From an uncultured Acetatifactor sp. (GTDB taxonomy: Bacteria; Bacillota; Clostridia; Lachnospirales; Lachnospiraceae): a stretch of DNA of 64,000 bases. The notes beneath the pieces are model-generated. The model saw only the letters and a program-made list of their open reading frames with translations, searched no databases and was not told the DNA's origin. Below are positions 45,272-54,462 of this stretch, one piece after another (within the stretch, counting starts at the first letter, position 1; every line of letters begins with the position of its first letter). Both the position numbers and the translations under genes were made by a program. The stretch is from NCBI RefSeq assembly GCF_910585425.1, contig NZ_CAJUCP010000007.1:61035-125034 (forward strand), in the 5' to 3' direction.

Positions 45272-45305
45272 GTTACCCTCCTGGATAGATTTATTTTATA
45301 TGTTG

Positions 45306-45334
45306 ATTATAATAGATTATTGTCAATCTGTCCA
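45306..45334 (-). promoter_or_regulatory. Promoter of chemoreceptor gene
   Basis: On the minus strand TGGACA and TATAAT with a 17-base spacer, 35 bases upstream of the ATG. It is divergent from the rsmG promoter. Confidence 0.6.
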
Positions 45335-45366
45335 CTCTATTTACGTAAACAGAAAAATTTTCTATA

Positions 45367-45395
45367 TTGCCTAATCCGCTTCCTTCCCCTATAAT
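45367..45395 (+). promoter_or_regulatory. Promoter of rsmG operon
   Basis: TTGCCT and TATAAT with a 17-base spacer, 45 bases before rsmG. Its -10 is exact. Confidence 0.6.
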
Positions 45396-45440
45396 AGATG
45401 GATAAAGACAAGTGGGGTTTTGGATTGGCGAGGTGATTGG

Positions 45441-46202
45441 ATGGCTCAGTATGATTTGGAGGTATTTCAGAGAGATCTTGAGGCGTTTGGCATCGCTCTT
45501 TCCGGGGAACAGACGGGGCAGTTCCTCCGGTATTATGAGCTGCTGCTGGAATGGAACGGCAGGATGAACCTGACGGCCATCACGGAATATCAGGAGGTAT
45601 TGAAGAAGCATTTCGTGGACAGCCTGTCCCTGGTGAAGGTGTGCCGTCCGGCGCGGGGGGATACCCTGATTGATGTGGGGACAGGGGCGGGGTTTCCGGG
45701 GCTTGCCCTGAAAATCGCCTTCCCCGGCCTGAAGGTCACGCTGCTGGATTCCCTGAACAAGAGGATCCAGTTCCTGAATGCGGTCATAGAGGAACTGAAG
45801 CTCACCGATGTGGAGGCAGTACACGGCAGAGCGGAGGATCACGCGGCGCCCGGCAGAGGGAGGGAGACCTTCGATCTCTGCACATCCCGGGCGGTGGCGC
45901 ATCTCTCCACCCTGTCCGAGTTCTGTCTTCCTTTTGTAAAAAAGGGCGGACTGTTCATCGCCTATAAATCCGAAAAGGGCCCGGGGGAAGTGGCGGATGC
46001 GCAGAAGGCCATATCCGTGCTGGGCGGCCGGGTAAGGGAGAGGGTGGAATTCACCTTGCCGGATTCGGATATCTGCCGGAATCTGGTGGTGGTGGAAAAG
46101 GTGCAGAAGACCCCGGCGAAATATCCCAGAAGGGCTGGCCTGCCCTCCAGGGAGCCTATCCGGGAGGCAGGGAAAAAGCCAGAGAGGCAGGGTGCGTCAT
46201 GA
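45441..46202 (+). CDS. rsmG: 16S rRNA (guanine527-N7) methyltransferase RsmG
   Basis: A 253-residue class I SAM methyltransferase. It starts MAQYDLEVFQRDLEAFGIAL; ATG 45441 has a GAGGTG site, whereas the upstream ATG does not. Motifs are DSLSLVKV, TLIDVGTGAGFPGLALKI (motif I) and TSRAVAHLSTLSEFCLPFV. It methylates G527 of 16S rRNA; loss gives low-level streptomycin resistance. It overlaps the coiled-coil gene by four bases. Confidence 0.95.
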   Translation: MAQYDLEVFQRDLEAFGIALSGEQTGQFLRYYELLLEWNGRMNLTAITEYQEVLKKHFVDSLSLVKVCRPARGDTLIDVGTGAGFPGLALKIAFPGLKVTLLDSLNKRIQFLNAVIEELKLTDVEAVHGRAEDHAAPGRGRETFDLCTSRAVAHLSTLSEFCLPFVKKGGLFIAYKSEKGPGEVADAQKAISVLGGRVRERVEFTLPDSDICRNLVVVEKVQKTPAKYPRRAGLPSREPIREAGKKPERQGAS

Positions 46203-46705
46203 AGAAGGAAGATTATCAGGCCCTGCGGGAGCTGCTGAAGGAATTCCGGGAGGAGGCCGCAGAGCTTAAGGCGCGGATAGAAGAGCATGACGGGCGCGTG
46301 AAGGAGGCGGAGCTGCGCCTCAAGACCATACAGGACTCGGAGCCTGAGGACAGAAAGATATTTTCCCCCAGGAGGGTGGAGGTATTATATAAAGAAGAAA
46401 TAGGAAGGATAAAAGAGGAGAAAGCCGTCCATGAAGAGCAGATACAGCGGCTTTGCAGCCAGAGAGAGGTGTTGGAGAAGCGGATTTCCCGGCTTGAGGC
46501 TGTCTGCCGCCATCAGAGAGAGCACGCCAGGAGCAGGCGCGATGCCTCTCTGATGGAATTGGAGAATATCATCGGCAGAATCGAGAGCAGCAGCGGGTAC
46601 ATCGACAGGAATCCCATCCAGGCCAGGCAGGAGCTGGCCATCATCGCAAAATCCTTAAGAGAGATTATGGACAGGATGCGGGATGGGGGAATCTCCGGGC
46701 CCTGA
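46199..46705 (+). CDS. Coiled-coil protein of unknown function
   Basis: A 168-residue, strongly charged protein with long helical heptads through residues 5-120 and a shorter C-terminal helix (RNPIQARQELAIIAKSLREI). It overlaps rsmG by four bases (ATGA), so it is co-translated. The helical pattern suggests a scaffold or a protein-protein adaptor. No catalytic motif is visible, and there is no membrane segment. Tail-to-tail with the sulfatase gene. Confidence 0.7.
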   Translation: MKKEDYQALRELLKEFREEAAELKARIEEHDGRVKEAELRLKTIQDSEPEDRKIFSPRRVEVLYKEEIGRIKEEKAVHEEQIQRLCSQREVLEKRISRLEAVCRHQREHARSRRDASLMELENIIGRIESSSGYIDRNPIQARQELAIIAKSLREIMDRMRDGGISGP

Positions 46706-46710
46706 CGCCG

Positions 46711-48156
46711 TCAACAGTGCAGGAAGCTAAGGCAGCTTCTCTGTTCCTTTCCGGGAATCAGCCGGTTTCCGTCCGTGTAGCCTTCTTCCCTTCCTGCCAG
46801 CTCTTTGATGAGGAGCCCGCGCAGATAGGAAATCCGCTCCTGGCAGTCCGGATCTGCGATTGCGTCATGCAGCTCCTTTGGATCCGAATCCAGACGGAAA
46901 TACTGTTCCCTTCCGGATTCCATGAACCAGCAGTACTTGTCCTGTTCGGTGACGATATACTGGTTTCCGATGTCGCCGCCGCTGTGTTCCCCGTGGAGGT
47001 ATTCCCGGTGGTTCTCCCGGAGCAGGGAGAGTCCGTCGATCTCTTCCGGCTGTTCGCCTCCGGCCAGCTCCACCAAGGTGGGCAGGATGTCCCGAAGCTC
47101 CGCCAGCCTGGTGCACACCGTCCCGGGTATCATGCCCGGCGCGTTGGCGACGATCAGGGGAATGTGGATGCTTCCCTGATAGGGGCGGGTCTTTCGGAAG
47201 GTGTGGTGGTCTCCCAGAAGTTCTCCGTGGTCTGACACAAATAAAATAACGGTATTTTGATAAGAACCATCGTCCTTCAACGCGTCTACCAGCTTTCCTA
47301 TCTGATTGTCCAGATGGGTGATGCAGGCATAATACCCAATCTGCGCCTGGCGCATGAGCTCCGGATCCACGGATCCCGTATCGGCATCGGTGCGCCTGCC
47401 CAGCCGTCTCAGACGTTCTTCATCCGCCCAGTCGCCTATGGCGGGAGGCGTCAGGTCCCGATCGCGGTAGAGGTCGAAGAAGTACCGGGGCGCGTCAAAG
47501 GGCGGATGGGGCCTGAGATAGGACGCCATCAGGAAAAAGGGACGGGAGCGGTCTCTGCGGCGGAGGAAATCGATGGATCTGTCCGTGACCCAGTTGGTGG
47601 GGTGGAGCCTTTCCTCATACATCCAGGGCCTGGCCGTGAAGGAATTGCATTCCAGCCCTTCGTCCGTCACATCCCTGTCGATGCCGATCTGGGTCTTCAG
47701 CCAGTAGAAATAATCATCGGCGATCCTCTGGTTTTCCGCGTATGGAACGTTGGCGTTCCGATAGGCGTGGAGGTAGCCGTCGTGGAGCTCTATGTTGTGG
47801 AAACCCATGAGGTTCCGCAGGGGATGGACATGCATTTTCCCCACGCATTGGGTGTAATAGCCGGCCTTTGACAGCTCCCCGGCCATGGTGACGGGATACT
47901 CCCAGGGGACTCTGTCCATATAGCCTACCCGGCCGTGATGTTCCTGGGAAAGGCCTGTGTGCAGGGCGCAGCGGGCCGGGATGCAGCTTGGGCAGGCGGT
48001 GTAGGCATTGCTGTAGAGCGTCCCCAGGGATGCCAGGTGGTCCAGGTATGGCGTCTTTACATCGGGATGGCCTGCGATTCCCAGACAGTCGCCGCGCATC
48101 TGGTCGGTCATGATGAGCAGGATGTTGGGCTGTTCCTTTTGTTTTCTCTTTTCCAT
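46711..48156 (-). CDS. Sulfatase (arylsulfatase A-type)
   Basis: A 481-residue type I sulfatase. The metal and active-site region reads NILLIMTDQMRGD, and the formylglycine site is in CPSCIPARCALHTGLS, giving C-I-P-A-R (the CXPXR motif). It therefore needs formylglycine maturation by an anaerobic sulfatase-maturating enzyme, none of which is identified here. There is no signal peptide, so it may act in the cytosol on imported substrates. ATG 48156 has an AAAGGAAAG site; the longer frame upstream is not used. Divergent from the sugar kinase. Confidence 0.87.
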   Translation of the reverse strand: MEKRKQKEQPNILLIMTDQMRGDCLGIAGHPDVKTPYLDHLASLGTLYSNAYTACPSCIPARCALHTGLSQEHHGRVGYMDRVPWEYPVTMAGELSKAGYYTQCVGKMHVHPLRNLMGFHNIELHDGYLHAYRNANVPYAENQRIADDYFYWLKTQIGIDRDVTDEGLECNSFTARPWMYEERLHPTNWVTDRSIDFLRRRDRSRPFFLMASYLRPHPPFDAPRYFFDLYRDRDLTPPAIGDWADEERLRRLGRRTDADTGSVDPELMRQAQIGYYACITHLDNQIGKLVDALKDDGSYQNTVILFVSDHGELLGDHHTFRKTRPYQGSIHIPLIVANAPGMIPGTVCTRLAELRDILPTLVELAGGEQPEEIDGLSLLRENHREYLHGEHSGGDIGNQYIVTEQDKYCWFMESGREQYFRLDSDPKELHDAIADPDCQERISYLRGLLIKELAGREEGYTDGNRLIPGKEQRSCLSFLHC

Positions 48157-48239
48157 AGATGCTTTCCTTTCTGATATTTTATGGATGTACATGCTTTCAG
48201 TATACAGAATAAGTCGTCGATACGCAAGGAGGAATTAGT

Positions 48240-49130
48240 ATGAAGATTTTGAATTTCGGTTCCCTGAATCTGGACTATGTCTACCAGGTGGAGCATTTCG
48301 TACAGCCCGGGGAGACCCTGAGCGCCCTGTCCCAAAGTGTCAACTGCGGGGGAAAGGGGCTGAACCAATCCATAGCGCTGGCAAAGGCCGGGGCGGAGGT
48401 ATACCACGCCGGCTGCATCGGGGCAGGAGGAGAGAGGCTGGCCATAGAACTTGCGGAGAACGGCGTGGACACCTCCTGTCTGATTACAGTGGAGGACATA
48501 CAGGGGAATGCCGTGATACAGGTGGACAGGAGCGGAGAGAACTGTATCCTTCTGTTCGGCGGCTCCAACCGTGATATCACGCCGGAGATGGTGAGAAAGG
48601 TCATGGAGAGGTTCGAGCCGGGCGATTATCTGGTGCTGCAGAATGAGGTGAGCTGCTTGCCGGAGATGGTGGCGGAGGCAAAAGCCAGGGGGATGAAGGT
48701 AGTGCTGAATCCTTCTCCTTTTGAGGAGAGCCTTCTGCATCTGGATTTCAATGCCATCGCCTGGCTGCTGGTGAACGAGGTGGAGGCAGAGCAGATTTCC
48801 GGAAAGAAGGATCCGGATGCAGCCTGGCAGCTCATCCATGGGAAGTATCCCGGGCTGAGCATGGTGGTGACATTGGGGAAAGAGGGAGCGGTATGCTATA
48901 CGCCGGAGGGAAGGACAGAGCAGAAGGCGTATCCTTCTTCTGTGGTGGATACGACGGCGGCGGGGGATACCTTTACCGGATATTTCCTTACCACCCTGAC
49001 AGAGGGGATGGAAATAGGAGAGTGCATGAGACGGGCATCCAAGGCGGCGTCCATCAGTGTCTCCCGGGCCGGGGCGGCAGTGTCCATCCCCGGGCGGCAG
49101 GAAGTGGAGAAGGCTTTGGAGGATATTTGA
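48240..49130 (+). CDS. rbsK: PfkB-family carbohydrate kinase (ribokinase-like)
   Basis: A 296-residue PfkB kinase. The N-terminal signature is NCGGKGLNQSIALAKAGAEV and the C-terminal signature DTTAAGDTFTGYFLTTLTEG carries the catalytic Asp. The sequence is closest to ribokinase, but substrate choice (ribose, deoxyribose or other) is uncertain. It has an AAGGAGGAA site. It is divergent from the sulfatase, with an 83-base shared intergenic space. Confidence 0.85.
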   Translation: MKILNFGSLNLDYVYQVEHFVQPGETLSALSQSVNCGGKGLNQSIALAKAGAEVYHAGCIGAGGERLAIELAENGVDTSCLITVEDIQGNAVIQVDRSGENCILLFGGSNRDITPEMVRKVMERFEPGDYLVLQNEVSCLPEMVAEAKARGMKVVLNPSPFEESLLHLDFNAIAWLLVNEVEAEQISGKKDPDAAWQLIHGKYPGLSMVVTLGKEGAVCYTPEGRTEQKAYPSSVVDTTAAGDTFTGYFLTTLTEGMEIGECMRRASKAASISVSRAGAAVSIPGRQEVEKALEDI

Positions 49131-49168
49131 GGGTGCGGTTGTGAGCCGATTTTCAGGGAGATGCGGGA

Positions 49169-49699
49169 ATGGTATATTATAAGGATGAAATCTGTCTGAT
49201 CAGGAATCTTGAAAAGGATGATATCGAAGAAATCCTGCGGGGAGAGCGCGCCCAGGGATGGCATGTCAGTGAAGAGAAGTATCTGACGCGGTTGAAGGAC
49301 CAGGAGGAGGGAAAATGCATTTCTGTCGTGGCGGAGCATGAAGGCTCTGTGGCCGGGTATGTGAATCTCTATTTCCATCAGTTGAAGGGACCTTTTGCTT
49401 CCCTGGGATATCCGGAGATTGTGGATTTCGGGGTGCTGGAGAAATACAGAAGGCGGGGGATTGGCGCCAGGCTGATGAACGTCGCGGAGGAGATTGGGTT
49501 TCAATCCAGCCATGTCGTATGCATCGGAGTAGGGCTGCACAGCGGGTATGGCAGCGCTCAGAGGATGTATGTGAAGAGAGGGTATGTCCCGGATGGTTCA
49601 GGAGTGTGGTATCAGGATAAGGTCTGTGAACCATATATGGATTGCTGTAATGATGATGATTTAGTATTGTATTTCTCAAAGGGAAAATGTTTCACGTGA
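49169..49699 (+). CDS. GNAT-family N-acetyltransferase
   Basis: A 176-residue acetyltransferase. The acetyl-CoA motif is EKYRRRGIGARLMNVAEEIG (R-R-G-I-G-A pattern), preceded by SVAGYVNLYFHQL and VDFGVLEK. Target unknown. The final codons TGT TTC ACG TGA are themselves part of parS site 1, so the stop codon lies within a ParB-binding site. It ends 38 bases after the kinase stop at its start, probably in one transcript. Confidence 0.85.
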   Translation: MVYYKDEICLIRNLEKDDIEEILRGERAQGWHVSEEKYLTRLKDQEEGKCISVVAEHEGSVAGYVNLYFHQLKGPFASLGYPEIVDFGVLEKYRRRGIGARLMNVAEEIGFQSSHVVCIGVGLHSGYGSAQRMYVKRGYVPDGSGVWYQDKVCEPYMDCCNDDDLVLYFSKGKCFT

Positions 49700-49703
49700 A
49701 ACA
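49688..49703. other. parS site 1
   Basis: The 16-base palindrome TGTTTCACGTGAAACA matches the Bacillus parS consensus exactly. It overlaps the stop codon of the acetyltransferase gene. ParB, encoded at 50863-51780, is expected to nucleate here. Confidence 0.93.
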
Positions 49704-49735
49704 TTTTGTAGAGGCAAGGAGAAGATACAAGATAA

Positions 49736-49751
49736 TGTTTCACGTGAAACA
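49736..49751. other. parS site 2
   Basis: A second exact copy of TGTTTCACGTGAAACA, 48 bases from site 1. Confidence 0.93.
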
Positions 49752-49901
49752 TGTAGCTCAACATGTTGTAAGCTGTCTGTGAAACATTTTGTTCACGAGT
49801 GATGAAATCTATCGTGAGATTTCAATTGGCTTTTGCTTGTGAACTGGGATTGGCAGGTTTTAGTAATCGTCAGTATAATCAGTAAGAATAAAGGTTTTCG
49901 G

Positions 49902-49937
49902 TGCCGCAGAATGTTTCACGTGAAACATTCTGCGGCA
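49902..49937. other. parS site 3 within a 36-bp perfect palindrome
   Basis: An exact parS (49912-49927) is embedded in a 36-bp perfect palindrome beginning TGCCGCAGAA and ending TTCTGCGGCA. RNA from this region would form a strong hairpin followed by TTTTA, so it may also act as a terminator before parA. The rest of 49700-50059 holds no gene. Confidence 0.9.
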
Positions 49938-50059
49938 TTTTATCGTTAGATTTATATAGAAGCAAGTCAGCAATTCTAAAATATTGTTCAACTTATATAT
50001 AGCTATCCTGGGAAAATAATGCTATAATAGAAAAGCATATTCAAGGAGGGAGTCCGGCC

Positions 50060-50821
50060 ATGGGAAAAACGATTGCAATAGCAAATCAAAAGGGCGGTGT
50101 GGGGAAAACCACAACAGCCATCAATCTTTCCGCCTGCCTGGCAGAGAAAGGGAAAAAGGTACTGGTAATCGACACCGATCCACAGGGAAACACCACCAGC
50201 GGCTTTGGCATAGACAAGAACAACCTGGAAAATACCATATATGAGTTGATTCTTGGGGAGTGTTCCATCAGTGACTGCATCATCCGAAAAGTCACAGGCA
50301 ATGTCTCCGTAGTTCCTTCCAATGTCAATCTGGCCGCGGCCGAGATTGAACTGATAGGCATAGATAAGAAGGAATACATACTGAAAAGAGAAGTGGATTA
50401 TATCAAGGAAGAATATGATTTTATCATCATTGACTGTCCTCCTTCTCTGAACATGCTGACAATCAATGCCATGACCACAGCGGACAGCGTACTGGTTCCC
50501 ATTCAGTGTGAATATTACGCGCTGGAAGGATTGAGCCAGTTGATACATACCATCAACCTGGTGAAGGAGAGACTGAATCCTGATCTGGATATGGAGGGCA
50601 CGGTATTCACCATGTATGATGCCCGCACCAATCTGTCCATGCAGGTAGTAGAGAACGTAAAGAAAAATCTGAATCATAAGATATACAGCACCCTGATACC
50701 CAGGAATATTCGGCTGGCAGAAGCGCCCAGCCATGGGATGCCCATCAATCTTTACGATGCGAAATCAGCCGGTGCCGAGGCCTATATGCAGTTGGCTGAA
50801 GAGGTGATCAGCAACGCGTGA
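50060..50821 (+). CDS. parA: Chromosome-partitioning ATPase ParA/Soj
   Basis: A 253-residue deviant Walker ATPase. The motif KGGVGKTTTAINLSACLA and IDTDPQGNTTSGFG, with IDCPPSLNMLTINAM, are typical of Soj/ParA. It works with ParB and parS to position the origin. The stop overlaps the N-terminal region of the parB open frame, but the true parB start is 50863. An extended -10 (TGCTATAAT) lies at 50020-50030. Confidence 0.95.
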   Translation: MGKTIAIANQKGGVGKTTTAINLSACLAEKGKKVLVIDTDPQGNTTSGFGIDKNNLENTIYELILGECSISDCIIRKVTGNVSVVPSNVNLAAAEIELIGIDKKEYILKREVDYIKEEYDFIIIDCPPSLNMLTINAMTTADSVLVPIQCEYYALEGLSQLIHTINLVKERLNPDLDMEGTVFTMYDARTNLSMQVVENVKKNLNHKIYSTLIPRNIRLAEAPSHGMPINLYDAKSAGAEAYMQLAEEVISNA

Positions 50822-50862
50822 CAGTCCCTACAAAAAGCGGCAAGTGGAAATGGAGGAAGGAT

Positions 50863-51780
50863 ATGGCAGGAAAGACGGCAAGAGGACTGGGCAAGGGGCT
50901 TGATTCCCTGATACCTGATGCGGTGGGAGAGGCAAAGGCCAAAAAGGAATCGGAAGAATCCAAGGCTTCCGGCGATGCCGGTTCACAGGAGGCGCTTGTA
51001 AAGATTACCGCAGTAGAGCCCAACCGAAAGCAGCCCCGTAAGAATTTCGATGAAGATTCATTACAGGAACTGGCCGATTCCATCAGACAGGTGGGAGTGA
51101 TACAGCCTATCCTGGTGCAGGACAGGAAAGACCACTACGAAATCATTGCCGGCGAGAGAAGATGGCGGGCGGCAAAGCTGGCCGGATTGAAGGAAGTGCC
51201 TGTCATCATCCGTGATTACACAGAGCAGGAAATCATGGAGATTTCCCTGATTGAGAATATCCAGCGGGAGGATTTGAATCCCATCGAAGAGGCGCAGGCC
51301 TACAAGCGCCTACTGACGGAATTCAATCTGAAGCAGGATGAAGTGGCTGAAAGGGTGTCAAAGAGCCGTACCGCCGTCACCAATTCCATGCGGCTCCTGA
51401 AGCTCACCGACAAGGTGCAGCAGATGGTAATCGATGAAATGATAACCACCGGACATGCCCGGGCGCTCCTGGGCGTAGAAGATCCGGAAGAGCAGTATGA
51501 AATAGCCCAGCGTATTTTTGATCAAAAGCTCAGCGTCCGCGAGGTGGAGAAGCTGGTAAAGAATCTGCATAAGCCGGAGAAGCCAAAGAAGAAGCCGAAT
51601 GACGATGTGACCATGCAGGTCATCTATCAGGATATCGAGGACAGGCTGAAGCAGCGGCTGAGCACAAAGGTGACAGTCACCCCGAAAGGGGAAGGTTCTG
51701 GGAAAATCGAGATTGAATTTTATAATCACGAGGATCTGGACAGACTGTTAGATATCATATCATATACTGCACAGCAATGA
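50863..51780 (+). CDS. parB: Chromosome-partitioning protein ParB/Spo0J
   Basis: A 305-residue ParB. It starts MAGKTARGLGKGLDSLIPD; ATG 50863 has GGAGGAAGG upstream, while the longer frame has none. The CTPase core contains IIAGERRWRAAKLAG and LIENIQREDLNPIEEA; a helix-turn-helix follows (QDEVAERVSKSRTAVTNSMR). It loads at the three parS sites just upstream. Confidence 0.95.
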   Translation: MAGKTARGLGKGLDSLIPDAVGEAKAKKESEESKASGDAGSQEALVKITAVEPNRKQPRKNFDEDSLQELADSIRQVGVIQPILVQDRKDHYEIIAGERRWRAAKLAGLKEVPVIIRDYTEQEIMEISLIENIQREDLNPIEEAQAYKRLLTEFNLKQDEVAERVSKSRTAVTNSMRLLKLTDKVQQMVIDEMITTGHARALLGVEDPEEQYEIAQRIFDQKLSVREVEKLVKNLHKPEKPKKKPNDDVTMQVIYQDIEDRLKQRLSTKVTVTPKGEGSGKIEIEFYNHEDLDRLLDIISYTAQQ

Positions 51781-51840
51781 AAAATGCAGTAAACTACAAA
51801 GAAAGACATGGATAAACAGGCAGGATACTGAAGGAGATAT

Positions 51841-52377
51841 ATGAATACAACAGGAAGTAGCGCATTTTTAGACCAGATTGGCATCGGCTCCTTTGACTGG
51901 GGGTATCTGGCGGTAGGGATATTGGGTTTGGCCGTCCTGATGCTGATCGTGCTGATACTTTTGATCGTACAGATCGTAAAGGTGAACAGGCTGAAGAAAA
52001 GGCTGGATCGGTTCGTCCTGGGAAAGGATGGGGCCAGCTTGGAGGAAGATATCCTGAAGCTCTTCAAAGACAATGAGCTTCTGAAAGAAGGGGCAGAGAA
52101 GGACAGGCAGGACATCGATACCATATTCAAGAGGCTGCAGACAGTATACCAGAAGATGGGGCTTGTGCGGTACGATGCCTTTAACCAGATGGGCGGACAG
52201 CTGAGCTACAGTCTCGCGCTGCTGGATGAGAACGACAACGGCTTTATCATCAATTCCGTCCACAGCACCGAGGGCTGCTATTCCTATTCCAAGGAAATCA
52301 GGAATGGCGACAACAGCATCTCGCTGAGCCAGGAGGAGGCAGAGGCGCTGGCCATCGCAAAAGGGACAAGAGCATAA
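51841..52377 (+). CDS. DUF4446 membrane-anchored protein
   Basis: A 178-residue protein with one membrane segment at residues 22-47, then a coiled-coil-like cytoplasmic part. The family feature is the C-terminal MGLVRYDAFNQMGGQLSYSL and NGFIINSVHSTEGCYSYSK. DUF4446 proteins lie next to parB in many Firmicutes. Function unknown. Confidence 0.85.
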   Translation: MNTTGSSAFLDQIGIGSFDWGYLAVGILGLAVLMLIVLILLIVQIVKVNRLKKRLDRFVLGKDGASLEEDILKLFKDNELLKEGAEKDRQDIDTIFKRLQTVYQKMGLVRYDAFNQMGGQLSYSLALLDENDNGFIINSVHSTEGCYSYSKEIRNGDNSISLSQEEAEALAIAKGTRA

Positions 52378-52406
52378 GCGAGATAAACAGAAAGGACAGG
52401 AAAGCC

Positions 52407-53699
52407 ATGATTGATATTAAGTTTTTGAGAGAGAATCCCGATATTGTAAAGGAGAATATCCGGAAGAAATTCCAGGAGGAAAAGCTTGCCCTGGTGGACG
52501 AGGTGATAGCCCTGGATGCGGAGAGCAGAAAAGCCAAGCAGGAGGGAGATAACCTTCGCGCATCCAAGAATAAGGTATCCAAGGAAATCGGCGCGCTGAT
52601 GGCCCAGGGCAAAAAGGCGGAGGCCGAGGAAAAGAAGGCGGAAGTGGCTGCGAATGCCAAAAGGCTGGCGGAGCTGGAGGCCCTGGAACCCCAGCTTCAG
52701 GAGAAAATCACGAAGATAATGATGGTGATTCCAAACCTTATCGATGCTTCCGTTCCCATCGGCAGGGACGACAGCGAGAACGTGGAGATTGAAAAGTACG
52801 GGGAGCCCGCAGTGCCTGATTTCGAGGTGCCTTATCACGCGGATATCCTGAACAGCATCAATGGATTGGACAAGGATGCGGCGGGGCGGACCAGCGGGAA
52901 CGGCTTTTATTATCTGATCGGGGACGCGGCTAGAATCCATTCGGCCATGATCAGCTACGCCAGGGACTTCATGATAGACAAAGGCTTCACCTACTGCATC
53001 CCGCCCTTTATGATCCGCAGCAATGTGGTGAACGGAGTCATGAGCTTTGCGGAGATGGAAGCCATGATGTACAAGATTGAGGGGGAGGACTTATATCTGA
53101 TCGGAACTTCCGAGCATTCCATGATCGGCAGGTTCCAGGGACAGATCGTCACCGAGGCCAATCTGCCCATCACGATGACCTCCTATTCTCCCTGCTTCAG
53201 AAAGGAAGTGGGGTCCCATGGAATAGAGGAGAGGGGCGTCTACCGGGTGCACCAGTTCGAAAAGCAGGAGATGGTAGTGCTGTGCAAGCCTGAGGATTCC
53301 ATGGACTGGTACAATAAGATGTGGTCCTATACGGTGGAGTTCTTCCGCAGCCTGGACGTGCCCGTGCGGACTCTGGAATGCTGCAGCGGAGATCTGGCTG
53401 ACCTGAAGGTGAAGTCCTGCGACATCGAGGCCTGGAGCCCCAGACAGCAGAAATATTTCGAGGTGGGATCCTGTTCCACTCTGGGAGATGCCCAGGCGAG
53501 GCGCCTTGGCATCCGCACCAAGGGAGAAAATGGGACATACTATGTGCATACATTAAATAATACGGTATTGGCTACGCCCAGAGGGCTTATCGCGTTCCTG
53601 GAGAATAATGTGAACGCGGACGGGAGCATCAGTATCCCGGAGGCGCTGCGCCCTTATATGGGCGGCAAGGACAGAATCCTTCCGGGCGGTGCCAGATAA
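52407..53699 (+). CDS. serS: Seryl-tRNA synthetase
   Basis: A 430-residue class II SerRS. An N-terminal antiparallel coiled coil (residues 30-110) binds the tRNA long variable arm. Motif 2 reads FRKEVGSHGIEERGVYRVHQ and motif 3 includes GIRTKGENGTYYVHTLNNT and ATPRGLIAFLENN. The start MIDIKFLRENPDIVKENI is standard. It ends 22 bases before the next gene. No T-box leader is seen upstream. Confidence 0.96.
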   Translation: MIDIKFLRENPDIVKENIRKKFQEEKLALVDEVIALDAESRKAKQEGDNLRASKNKVSKEIGALMAQGKKAEAEEKKAEVAANAKRLAELEALEPQLQEKITKIMMVIPNLIDASVPIGRDDSENVEIEKYGEPAVPDFEVPYHADILNSINGLDKDAAGRTSGNGFYYLIGDAARIHSAMISYARDFMIDKGFTYCIPPFMIRSNVVNGVMSFAEMEAMMYKIEGEDLYLIGTSEHSMIGRFQGQIVTEANLPITMTSYSPCFRKEVGSHGIEERGVYRVHQFEKQEMVVLCKPEDSMDWYNKMWSYTVEFFRSLDVPVRTLECCSGDLADLKVKSCDIEAWSPRQQKYFEVGSCSTLGDAQARRLGIRTKGENGTYYVHTLNNTVLATPRGLIAFLENNVNADGSISIPEALRPYMGGKDRILPGGAR

Positions 53700-53721
53700 A
53701 TAAATCTGTCAGGAGAATGGG

Positions 53722-54441
53722 ATGAAGCAAAAGAGAAATTCCTTTATGGTGCTTTTTTGTGGTATCTTTCTGGTTGTGGGAGCCATATTTTCTGCAGTGG
53801 GCATCACAATGGCATTGGCGGATTCCGGTTTCAGGGAACGGGCAGAAGAAATCACGGCTGAAATCACAGGAATCTCTTCCTACCGCGCCTCTGACGGCGA
53901 CCGGAGACACAATGTATATGTGACATATCAGTACGACGGCAGGGTCTATGAAGACATAGAATTGAATTTCTACAGAAGCGGTATGTATGAGGGACAGGAG
54001 ATTCCCCTTCTGTGCGATCCGGAAAATCCGGGACATGTGAAATCCCCGGGCGGCATGCTGCTTTTGGAGATGGTATTTCTCCTGATAGGAATCCTCTTTA
54101 TGGGAATCGCTCTTGTGTTTATCGCGGTATCCCGGAACAAGGCCCGCAGAAGAAAGAAAATCCTGTCGTCAGGAAAGCGCCTGAGCGCCATTGTGGAGCA
54201 GATAGCGGTCAATACCAGCTATGTGATGAACGGCCGGAATCCTTATCAGATTTACTGTTATTACCGGGATGAATATAAAGATGTGATCTATCGGTTCAAA
54301 AGCGAGGATTTGTGGATAAATCCCAATGTGGTCCTACAGCCGGGAGACACCATAGACGTCTATGTGGACGGGGAAGACTACAGCCGTTACCATGTGGATG
54401 CGGAGAGCATATTGGATAAGAAGGTAAAGGACTATACGTGA
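53722..54441 (+). CDS. DUF3592-like membrane protein
   Basis: A 239-residue protein with membrane segments at residues 10-32 and 108-132. Between them is a soluble beta-rich region with VYVTYQYDGRVYEDIELN and PLLCDPENPGHV, matching DUF3592-type proteins. A second copy-like region follows after residue 150 (YQIYCYYRDEYKDVIYRF). Function unknown. Confidence 0.75.
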   Translation: MKQKRNSFMVLFCGIFLVVGAIFSAVGITMALADSGFRERAEEITAEITGISSYRASDGDRRHNVYVTYQYDGRVYEDIELNFYRSGMYEGQEIPLLCDPENPGHVKSPGGMLLLEMVFLLIGILFMGIALVFIAVSRNKARRRKKILSSGKRLSAIVEQIAVNTSYVMNGRNPYQIYCYYRDEYKDVIYRFKSEDLWINPNVVLQPGDTIDVYVDGEDYSRYHVDAESILDKKVKDYT

Positions 54442-54462
54442 CAGGGAAAGAAGGTGAAATAT

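Noticed and set aside
51781..52406. T-box riboswitch before serS
   Set aside because: The 29-base gap before serS and the DUF4446 gene upstream leave no room for a T-box leader, and no T-box motif (TGGNACCGCG-like) is present.
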